A stretch of 40,875 bases of DNA from an uncultured Porphyromonadaceae bacterium (GTDB lineage Bacteria > Bacteroidota > Bacteroidia > Bacteroidales > Muribaculaceae), in assembly GCA_900548705.1 (NCBI GenBank), contig URLF01000011.1, forward strand, positions 1-40,875. Direction: 5' to 3'. The translations under genes and the position numbers were made by a program. Positions 34,906 through 40,875 of the stretch are shown here, piece by piece; positions within the stretch are counted from its first letter, which is position 1, and each line of letters opens with the position of its first letter. Below the pieces are notes generated by a model. It had not been told where the DNA came from. It worked only from the letters and a program-made list of their open reading frames with translations, and did not search any database.

Positions 34906-34937
34906 GCGAGATCGTCCTAAATTTAGGACGATCTCGC
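34906..34937. terminator. Perfect 32-bp palindrome
   Basis: Sixteen bases from 34906 are followed directly by their exact reverse complement, ending at 34937 (GCGAGATCGTCCTAAA and TTTAGGACGATCTCGC). It lies about 155 bases downstream of the small lipoprotein gene. On the minus strand it is followed by TGTTTTATG, so it may be that gene's terminator, or a symmetric protein-binding site. Confidence 0.55.
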
Positions 34938-35094
34938 ATCTATAAAATTTTAGCAGTGTGGTGATTACGGCTACAAAACAAAGCTGTTACATTGTTACAT
35001 TGCGGTTACGATATTTTTCGCAACTCTATCAGCATCAGCAAGAACCGAGACTTGGCAACCGCCATCTCCACAATCGTCGGAGAGGCCAGTCGGC

Positions 35095-35478
35095 TTAATC
35101 AAGCTCAACAACTTTGGTAGCCTGGTCGATGGAATCAACCGGCATCGAAGCTTCAAGAACTGTCTCAGCACACGCCGGTTGCTTTGCAAGCTGTTCATAT
35201 TTTGCGGTCAGAGCCTGCTGAATCTGCATTGACAGCACGGTAAGTTCCTCTTTCTGTGTAGGATCAAGTTTCACTCCGAGTTGTTCAAACGCTTCTGCCT
35301 TCATTGCCAAAGAGTCCAGATAGACAGCATACGAGGCAGGTGAGGAAATGGTGTCAATCACGGCGGTCTGCGATTTTAAGCTGGCCACATAATCGTCGTA
35401 ATCCTCATGTGCGGAACAAGAAGCAAAGCCAATCATCCCCACACAAGCGAGACATAAAGAATATATTGTTTTTTTCAT
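35095..35478 (-). CDS. Small predicted lipoprotein of unknown function
   Basis: A 127-residue protein starting at the ATG of 35476-35478. The signal sequence ends in a lipobox (IGFASC, C21). The rest is soluble, mostly helical and acidic (DYDDYVASLKSQTAV, YLDSLAMKAEAFEQLGVKLDPTQKEEL, VLSMQIQQALTAKYEQLA), with some coiled-coil character. I do not recognise a family. It begins 40 bases after the end of the MFS transporter gene on the same strand, so the two are probably co-transcribed and the lipoprotein may serve the transporter. The ATG 21 bases upstream is in frame but would spoil the short signal peptide. Confidence 0.75.
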   Translation of the reverse strand: MKKTIYSLCLACVGMIGFASCSAHEDYDDYVASLKSQTAVIDTISSPASYAVYLDSLAMKAEAFEQLGVKLDPTQKEELTVLSMQIQQALTAKYEQLAKQPACAETVLEASMPVDSIDQATKVVELD

Positions 35479-35518
35479 TCTTTTCTGATTTAAAAACATA
35501 TCAAGACTATCGCCTCCG

Positions 35519-37411
35519 TCAGGCTTTGGCTTCTGATGAATGCTCCTTGATGAAATAGACTGCGACGGCTCCAAGGAACAGCGAGATACCGGCAATCACC
35601 ATCATCATATACTGGGGCGCGAGTTCATCGGGATTACCGATGGCCGAAAGGATGACACCACCGAGGAGCGCGCCAACAATCTGCGGAATACAGATGGAGC
35701 AGTTGAACAGTCCAAGGTATGCACCAATGTTACCACCCTTGAGCGAATTGGTGAGAATCGTGAAAGGCCACGCCAGCATAGCCGCCCACGCGCAACCGAT
35801 AAGCGCGAAGGAAACGAAAAGCAGGTAAGGATCGGTGAAGTAACCGGCGGAAACGAAACCGACAGCTCCGAGAATCAGACTGAGAGCATATGAGAACTTG
35901 CGGCTGCGGAACTGAGGCAGAACGATAGCCCACAGAACGGAACCGATAGCCTGGATGGCGAACAGGATTCCTACCCAGTTACCGGCGTCGTTATACTGGG
36001 ATGACTCTGTGTTAAGCACAACAGATGTCTCGAAAGCAGCTTTCGAAGGATCCGAGATGGTTGCCTCTTTCGTGCCGTCAACAAAAAGTTCACCTGTCTT
36101 GGGGTCATGGGTATAGATGTCTGCCAGGATGACTTTAGCCTCCCCCTCCATACGCGACAGATAATCGACAAGCTTGAATGAGGGGGTCTCGACACGGCGT
36201 CCATCGACGAGCACTACTACATCACCCGAAGGAATCTCCTCATTGAATCCATATGAAGCCACACCGCCTACCGAGCTTATGATACCATCCTTGGCCACGG
36301 GAGACACGACCTCAATGCCCTCAGTCGGCACCTGAATGTCGAGGTTGCCGGATTTAATCGAGATAGCGTCTACATTCGTGTCGGCGATAGAGATGTCACG
36401 TCCTTCGACAAACTGGCCGTCGGCCGTGACTATACCGGCCACACAAGCCTTGCCATGGTCAATGATGACCTTGTTGTCAGCTGTCAGGATATATTTGGCG
36501 GAAAGCACTTCGGCTCCCTTGCCGTCTGCTCCGGCGACAGACAGACCAGTGACGGTGGTTGTCTCCGGACAATCGAATGCATTCTTGGCGATAGTACCGT
36601 TGGTGTAGGTCCACATGAACAGGAAGGCGAACCAGCAGAAGAACTGCACGAGGCCGACAGTCCAGAAGGTCTTGGGTGCATTGACAAGAAGTTTGAGGAG
36701 GTTGGTCTTCTCCTTCTTCCCGTCAGCCTTCACTTCGGGGCCACCGTTGTATTCGCGATACAGCTCGGGAGGCCATTCCTTGACCTTCATCAGGGTGTAT
36801 ATCACGCATACAAGGAGTATGGCCGCTCCGAAGTAGAACGAAAACACCACTGTCTGGGGAATCACACCGGATGCGGCGGTGTTACGGAAACCAATCCATG
36901 TCAACAGGAAGGGGAACACATATCCCACAATCGAGCCGGCGTTGCAAAGGAAGCTCTGGATGGAATAGGCAAGCCCCTTCTGCTTCTCGTTCACCATGTC
37001 GCCGACAAGCATCTTGAACGGCTGCATTGCCATATTGATGGAGGTATCGAGCAGCATCAGTGCAACAAGACCGATGAGGATGGCCGACGAAACCGCCAGG
37101 CCGAAACTACCGGCATTGGGAAGGAGGCACATCACGATTACCGCCACTACTGCCCCGAAAATCAGGTACGGGAGACGGCGGCCTATCTTGTTCCATGTCT
37201 TGTCTGAGGCTGTACCCACAATAGGCTGCACAACAAGCCCCATCAGAGGGGGAAGAATCCAGAAATAACTCAGGTCGTGGGGGTCAGCGCCGAGCGTGGC
37301 GAAGATTCGGCTCACATTCGCGCTCTGCAGGGCATAGGCTATCTGCACACCGAAGAACCCAAAGCTGAGATTCCAAAGTTTCCAGAAACTTAGGTCGGGT
37401 TTAGTTTTCAT
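35519..37411 (-). CDS. MFS sugar transporter (SLC45/maltose-sucrose type) with a large periplasmic insertion
   Basis: A 630-residue inner-membrane transporter that would import a sugar with a cation. The start MKTKPDLSFWKLWNLSFGFFGVQIAYALQ and the MFS loop GTASDKTWNKIGRRLPYLIFG (residues about 66-86) are typical of the SLC45-like sugar permeases of Bacteroidetes. PFKMLVGDMVNEKQKGLAYSIQSF is also characteristic. Helices 1-7 lie before residue 270 and helices 8-12 after 474. Between them, where relatives have a short loop (TNGTIA to AGNWVG), about 195 residues of soluble beta-rich sequence are inserted (about 276-474). The insertion faces the periplasm if the usual topology holds. Substrate unknown. 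The gene lies 63 bases after nfo and precedes the small lipoprotein. Confidence 0.9.
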   Translation of the reverse strand: MKTKPDLSFWKLWNLSFGFFGVQIAYALQSANVSRIFATLGADPHDLSYFWILPPLMGLVVQPIVGTASDKTWNKIGRRLPYLIFGAVVAVIVMCLLPNAGSFGLAVSSAILIGLVALMLLDTSINMAMQPFKMLVGDMVNEKQKGLAYSIQSFLCNAGSIVGYVFPFLLTWIGFRNTAASGVIPQTVVFSFYFGAAILLVCVIYTLMKVKEWPPELYREYNGGPEVKADGKKEKTNLLKLLVNAPKTFWTVGLVQFFCWFAFLFMWTYTNGTIAKNAFDCPETTTVTGLSVAGADGKGAEVLSAKYILTADNKVIIDHGKACVAGIVTADGQFVEGRDISIADTNVDAISIKSGNLDIQVPTEGIEVVSPVAKDGIISSVGGVASYGFNEEIPSGDVVVLVDGRRVETPSFKLVDYLSRMEGEAKVILADIYTHDPKTGELFVDGTKEATISDPSKAAFETSVVLNTESSQYNDAGNWVGILFAIQAIGSVLWAIVLPQFRSRKFSYALSLILGAVGFVSAGYFTDPYLLFVSFALIGCAWAAMLAWPFTILTNSLKGGNIGAYLGLFNCSICIPQIVGALLGGVILSAIGNPDELAPQYMMMVIAGISLFLGAVAVYFIKEHSSEAKA

Positions 37412-37474
37412 GATAGTTGACTGTTTGTCTTATGTGAATGTAAATAAGATGGTTTATCTGGGGAAATAATCCTT

Positions 37475-38320
37475 TCAATCTGATACCTGGCTGTAAAGCC
37501 ATTCTATTTCATTATGCCAAAGCGACTCGTCGGGGGTCTCAAGAATCAGTGGAATACCATCCATACGCGGGTCACGCATAAGCATACTGAAAAAGTCGCG
37601 GCCCAAGGCCCCTTCTCCAATCGACGCGTGTCGGTCAACTTTTGAGCCGACACCCTTTTTGGAATCGTTAAGATGCATGCCTCGCAGATAGGAGAAGCCG
37701 ATCACGTCGTCAAACTCCTTCCATGAAGCCTCATACGACTCCGGTGTGGTGAAATCATAACCGGCCGCGAACGAGTGGCAGGTGTCCACGCATACTCCGA
37801 CCCGAGCCTTGTCATCGACAAGCTCTATTATCCGGGCGAGATGCTCAAACCTGAAACCGAGGTTGGAGCCTTGACCGGCGGTAGACTCGATGACGGCGGT
37901 GACACCTTTGGTATCAGCCAAAACCAGGTTGACAGATTCGGCGATACGTTTCAGGCAGTCATCCTCATCCATAAGGTTGAGGTGGGAGCCCGGGTGGAAA
38001 TTCAACATAGTCAGCCCGAGCTGCTCACACCGGCGGAATTCATCAAGGAACGCTGTCCTCGACATGGCAAGCTTCTGAGCGTCCGGCGAACCGAGGTTAA
38101 TCAAAAAGCTGTCATGCGGCAATATAAAATCGGGAGCGAAACCATAGCGGGCGCAATTCTCACGAAACAGCGCGGCTTCTGAATCAGGAATGGCCGGAGA
38201 CTTCCATCGCGACGGATTACGGGTGAACAACGCGAACGCTTTCGCGCCAAGTTCGTGGGCAAGCGCCGGAGTGGCAGCTACCCCACCCTGGGTGGAGACA
38301 TGTGCGCCTATATGCTTCAT
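37475..38320 (-). CDS. nfo: Endonuclease IV (AP endonuclease)
   Basis: A 281-residue DNA repair enzyme that cuts 5' of abasic sites using a cluster of three zinc ions in a TIM barrel. The chain starts KHIGAHVSTQGGV. Metal and active-site blocks are all present: ILPHDSFLINLGSPD, LNFHPGSHL, VIESTAGQGSNLG, VGVCVDTCHSFAAGYDF, GMHLNDSKKGVGSKVDRHASIGEG and PLILETPDE. The length is normal. The ATG at 38318-38320 leaves a leader of about 100 bases from the nearest -7 match. It is upstream of the MFS gene on the same strand; the two may share a transcript but have no functional link I can see. Confidence 0.97.
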   Translation of the reverse strand: MKHIGAHVSTQGGVAATPALAHELGAKAFALFTRNPSRWKSPAIPDSEAALFRENCARYGFAPDFILPHDSFLINLGSPDAQKLAMSRTAFLDEFRRCEQLGLTMLNFHPGSHLNLMDEDDCLKRIAESVNLVLADTKGVTAVIESTAGQGSNLGFRFEHLARIIELVDDKARVGVCVDTCHSFAAGYDFTTPESYEASWKEFDDVIGFSYLRGMHLNDSKKGVGSKVDRHASIGEGALGRDFFSMLMRDPRMDGIPLILETPDESLWHNEIEWLYSQVSD

Positions 38321-38423
38321 CTATATTGATATACGTTAATACACAAGTCAATCCGGGGCACACAAAGGCAAGCGCGCCTTTCTGTCCCTGGAGAGAAAAA
38401 ACTCTTTGAAAGTCTTCTGCCAA

Positions 38424-38431
38424 CAAAGTTA
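38424..38431 (-). promoter_or_regulatory. -7 element upstream of nfo
   Basis: TAACTTTG on the minus strand fits TAnnTTTG. The -33 box is weak. Confidence 0.35.
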
Positions 38432-38472
38432 CAAAATTTTCCCTAAACAAGAAAAATTCTATTGCAATAAAA

Positions 38473-38512
38473 AATCACGTTTCGTAGCAATGAGCCATTG
38501 CGAAACGTGATT
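38473..38512 (-). terminator. Intrinsic terminator of the BACON lipoprotein gene
   Basis: AATCACGTTTC...GCAATG and CATTGC...GAAACGTGATT form a 17-bp stem with one 3-base bulge and a 3-base loop. On the minus strand the hairpin is followed by a T-rich run (TTTTTTATTG). It lies 48 bases after the stop codon of the gene at 38560-39015. Confidence 0.75.
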
Positions 38513-38559
38513 GAAGGTTTTGATGTCATCCGGGGAAGCCAGACACAGCCTTCCTGATG

Positions 38560-39015
38560 TCAATCCTCGCCGGGATTGGGCTTCAGGCCATCTCCATCTC
38601 CGGTAGTACGGGCATGCTGCACGACCTGAAAGGATATAGAGTTGGTCGGGGAACTCACCACGACCACGGCATAGCGGTCATCCTCTCCGTTATTGGGGAT
38701 GGCATACAGCGATGCCCTGATTTCCCCCGGGCCTCCCTGGAAAGGCAGCACTTCGAGCCAGTCGGCATCCTGGTTTTCCAGAATCTCATATGAAGAGTTC
38801 GCCGCGCGAACCTCCGCGCCCCAGTCGCCTGTGGAATTGAACACCAGCGCGTTTGCCACCACAGAACCCCAGGGATTGATTTCTATGTGGGTCGAGGCTC
38901 CGGCAGAGACATACACGGTAGGGGTCACATCGGGTTCGTCACTGCCGCAGGATGACAACGCCACTCCGGAAAACAACATCGAAATGGCAATAACAATAGT
39001 TTTGAGATATCTCAT
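38560..39015 (-). CDS. BACON-domain lipoprotein
   Basis: A 151-residue lipoprotein (MRYLKTIVIAISMLFSGVALSSC, lipid on C23). The mature part is one beta-sandwich like the BACON domain: FNSTGDWGAEVRAA, ADWLEVLPFQGGPGEIRASLYAIPNN, DRYAVVVVSS and a closing FQVVQHA strand. BACON domains are common in Bacteroidetes surface proteins and have been suggested to bind carbohydrate or mucin, though evidence is limited. It stands alone, with its own promoter (39068-39099) and terminator (38473-38512), so it forms a single-gene unit divergent from the deaminase gene. Its function is unknown. Confidence 0.85.
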   Translation of the reverse strand: MRYLKTIVIAISMLFSGVALSSCGSDEPDVTPTVYVSAGASTHIEINPWGSVVANALVFNSTGDWGAEVRAANSSYEILENQDADWLEVLPFQGGPGEIRASLYAIPNNGEDDRYAVVVVSSPTNSISFQVVQHARTTGDGDGLKPNPGED

Positions 39016-39067
39016 TTTATGAATTTAAGAGAGGTAAAAAACAGTCTTGGAGAGGTCTCTCCTTTTG

Positions 39068-39099
39068 CAAAGTTACAAAACTTTTCCTTATCAGCCAAA
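39068..39099 (-). promoter_or_regulatory. Promoter of the BACON lipoprotein gene
   Basis: TTTG (39096-39099), a 20-base spacer and TAACTTTG (39068-39075) on the minus strand match both consensus boxes. The leader would be about 45-50 bases. Confidence 0.65.
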
Positions 39100-39123
39100 A
39101 TCCATCGAATTTACGTCCCTCAA

Positions 39124-39156
39124 TTTGCGGAATAACAGGATTTTTTCGTATCTTTG
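39124..39156 (+). promoter_or_regulatory. Promoter of the deaminase gene
   Basis: TTTG (39124-39127), a 21-base spacer and TATCTTTG (39149-39156) match the consensus. The start near 39161 leaves a leader of about 18 bases. It is back to back with the promoter at 39068-39099. Confidence 0.65.
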
Positions 39157-39178
39157 CAAGCTGTTTTCAAGGACTGAA

Positions 39179-39616
39179 ATGGAACAATCCCACAAACAAG
39201 AGACTCTCGACCGCAGGTATCTGAGAATGGCCGCCATATGGGCGGAAAATTCCTATTGCCAACGCAGGAAGGTCGGTGCCATCATAGTAAAGGACTCAAT
39301 GATTATCTCCGACGGATTCAACGGGACCCCTTCGGGTTTCGAGAATGTATGCGAGGATGAGTCTGGTGTCACTAAGCCCTATGTGCTCCATGCAGAAGCC
39401 AACGCGATAACCAAAGTGGCGCGGAGCAACAACTCATCAGACGGGGCCACACTTTACATCACGGCCTCACCCTGCATGGAATGTTCCAAGCTCATAATCC
39501 AGGCCGGAATCAAGAGGGTCGTCTACAATGAGCTTTACCGAATCACCGACGGCCTCGACCTCTTGCGCAGGGCCGGAATAGAATGCGTCCATATTCCGGA
39601 CATCACACAACCTTGA
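39179..39616 (+). CDS. Deoxycytidylate (dCMP) deaminase-like zinc enzyme
   Basis: A 145-residue cytoplasmic enzyme of the cytidine/dCMP deaminase fold, which converts dCMP to dUMP for thymidylate synthesis. The zinc site is complete: HAEANAI (histidine ligand and catalytic glutamate) and PCMECSKLI (two cysteines). The opening RYLRMAAIWAENSYCQRRKVGAIIVKD and GFNGTPSGFENVCED are typical of dCMP deaminases and ComEB. The ATG at 39179-39181 is chosen because the promoter at 39124-39156 would start the message near 39161; a longer frame from 39047 would run through that promoter. The next gene follows after 28 bases and is probably co-transcribed. Confidence 0.92.
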   Translation: MEQSHKQETLDRRYLRMAAIWAENSYCQRRKVGAIIVKDSMIISDGFNGTPSGFENVCEDESGVTKPYVLHAEANAITKVARSNNSSDGATLYITASPCMECSKLIIQAGIKRVVYNELYRITDGLDLLRRAGIECVHIPDITQP

Positions 39617-39644
39617 CCGACAGATTTCAAGACTTTCCGCAATC

Positions 39645-40875
39645 ATGTCACAACCCAACAGATTATCAGCGTGGACTCCACTGATCGCCGCCGCGATGTT
39701 CATACTCGGCTTTCTCGCCGGAGACCTTGTGAACAAGGAGAACGGTCCCACCGCTGCCCAGAAAAAATTCCAGACAATCCTCAATCTCGTCAGGAACGAG
39801 TATGTTGACGAGGTTGATCTTGACAGCCTGATAGAGAAAACCATTCCGAGTCTGCTGACCAACCTCGACCCTCACTCCGCCTACATCCCGGCGAGCGACC
39901 TCCAGGCGGTCAACGAAGACCTGGACGGCTCTTTCAGCGGGGTCGGCATACAGTTTATGATCGACAACGACACTATCAAGGTGCTTGAGGTCATTCCCGG
40001 CGGACCTGCCGAAAAGGTCGGAGTCCTCCCTGGCGACAGGATTGTTAAGGTAGACGGCGAGGATGTCGCCGGAATCGGCATCACCCAGGAGAAAGTGCTC
40101 CACACCTTGCGCGGAGAGAAAAACACCAAGGTGCAGCTCCAGATAAAACGAGCCAACTCCAAAAAGCCGCTGAGCTACACCGTGGTCAGAGGAGACATTC
40201 CCGTCAACACAATCGACGCCACATATATGGCCTCCCCCGGAATCGGCTATGTGAAGGTCAACAAATTCGGCCGCACCACCTACGACGAGTTCTTCCAGGG
40301 GCTGTCGAAGCTGCGTCGCGAGGGAGCTGAGGATTTCATCATCGACCTTCGCGGCAATACCGGCGGCTATATGGAAATCGCCTACATGATGGCCAATGAG
40401 TTCCTCGAACCGGGCCAGACTATCGTCAGCACCAAGGGACGCGACTTCAATTCCGGCACCCACATCACCGCCGACGGTACAGGGTCGTTCCGCGAAAGCC
40501 AGGTGGTGGTTCTCCTCGACGAGTTCTCAGCCTCCTCCTCCGAGATTTTCGCCGGTGCGCTGCAGGACAATGACCGCGCACTGATAATCGGTCGCCGTTC
40601 ATTCGGCAAAGGGCTTATACAGCGGCAGTCAGTGCTTCCCGACAGTTCCGCGATTCGCCTGACCGTCGGAAGGTATTACACACCCTCGGGCCGCAGTATC
40701 CAGAAAGATTACTCCAACCTCTCCGTCTACGAGCATGACATCCTCGACCGCTATCAGCGCGGCGAGATGTTCTCAGCCGACTCCATCAAGCTCAACACCG
40801 ACCTGAAGTACACCACCCTCCATGGCCGCACGGTTTATGGCGGCGGCGGTATCATGCCGGACATCTTTGTCCCCA
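39645..40875 (+). CDS. S41 family C-terminal processing protease, 5' part (continues past the window)
   Basis: The first 410 residues of a CtpA/Tsp-type serine protease that trims or degrades periplasmic proteins. It starts MSQPNRLSAWTPLIAAAMFILGFLAGD, an uncleaved anchor or signal peptide. A PDZ domain lies at about residues 95-185 (GSFSGVGIQFMI, VIPGGPAEKVGVLPGDRIVKVDGEDV). The catalytic core follows, with FIIDLRGNTGGYMEIA. The catalytic serine is the second S of FSASSSEIF and the lysine, 25 residues later, is in SFGKGLIQ; this spacing is that of the Ser-Lys dyad of the family. VLPDSSAIRLTVGRYYTPSGRSIQKDY is also typical. The C-terminal part is cut off by the window edge. Confidence 0.94.
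   Translation, partial: MSQPNRLSAWTPLIAAAMFILGFLAGDLVNKENGPTAAQKKFQTILNLVRNEYVDEVDLDSLIEKTIPSLLTNLDPHSAYIPASDLQAVNEDLDGSFSGVGIQFMIDNDTIKVLEVIPGGPAEKVGVLPGDRIVKVDGEDVAGIGITQEKVLHTLRGEKNTKVQLQIKRANSKKPLSYTVVRGDIPVNTIDATYMASPGIGYVKVNKFGRTTYDEFFQGLSKLRREGAEDFIIDLRGNTGGYMEIAYMMANEFLEPGQTIVSTKGRDFNSGTHITADGTGSFRESQVVVLLDEFSASSSEIFAGALQDNDRALIIGRRSFGKGLIQRQSVLPDSSAIRLTVGRYYTPSGRSIQKDYSNLSVYEHDILDRYQRGEMFSADSIKLNTDLKYTTLHGRTVYGGGGIMPDIFVP

Noticed and set aside
34995..35198. Small minus-strand frame of 67 codons overlapping the end of the lipoprotein gene, ending in an acidic, cysteine-containing stretch
   Set aside because: The first half is out of frame inside the lipoprotein gene and no start signal is evident. 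The last 30 codons look somewhat protein-like, but nothing supports translation.
1..40875. CRISPR arrays, insertion sequences, tRNA or rRNA genes, toxin-antitoxin or phage-defence genes
   Set aside because: None seen: no regularly spaced repeats, no transposase-like frame, no cloverleaf noticed and no defence protein motifs.

Overview
The window looks like a chromosomal segment of a gut Bacteroidales bacterium, most likely of the Muribaculaceae type (Duncaniella/Muribaculum-like). The evidence is a SusC/SusD pair with an ECF sigma/FecR switch, several GH43 enzymes carrying C-terminal tails like type IX secretion sorting domains, a BACON lipoprotein, an HU/CCDC81-like plus SPOR protein, and promoters of the Bacteroidetes form TTTG-N19-21-TAnnTTTG. 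I see no tRNA, rRNA, CRISPR array, insertion sequence or phage gene. Every call comes from reading the sequence; no database search was possible.

Positions 1-1341 hold the 3' end of a 23S rRNA methyltransferase gene (rlmD) and a convergent ATP-grasp-like gene. Positions 1551-28214 are one large polysaccharide utilization locus (PUL), with 13 genes all on the minus strand. In transcription order they are: a stand-alone putative glycan-binding protein; three GH43 enzymes that share its binding module; an ECF sigma factor; a FecR anti-sigma factor; a SusC receptor with an STN signalling domain; SusD; a GH43-like lipoprotein that has lost its catalytic residues; GH3; an uncharacterised alpha-helical domain fused to an aldose 1-epimerase; a GH36 alpha-galactosidase; and a GH2 beta-galactosidase broken by a frameshift.

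Positions 28820-34517 hold housekeeping genes: mutL on the plus strand, then on the minus strand maf, a kdsC-like phosphatase, a Rossmann/DUF2520 protein, a nitroreductase and an HU-SPOR membrane protein. Positions 34518-35094 are a gene-free stretch with unusually dense structure: a possible 5' pseudoknot, a candidate small RNA with its own promoter and terminator, and a perfect 32-bp palindrome. Positions 35095-40875 hold a small lipoprotein, a sugar MFS transporter with a large extra periplasmic domain, endonuclease IV, a BACON lipoprotein, a dCMP deaminase-like protein and the start of a C-terminal processing protease.

As a system, the PUL reads as a machine for a galactose- and arabinose-rich plant glycan, such as arabinogalactan, pectin side chains or decorated galactan. 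This is inferred from alpha- and beta-galactosidase, mutarotase and multiple GH43 genes together. SusC would sense and import oligosaccharides and signal through STN-FecR-sigma. The most novel parts are two GH43 homologues with missing catalytic residues (one sits where a surface glycan-binding protein is expected), a binding module shared by four proteins, and the unclassified domain fused to mutarotase.
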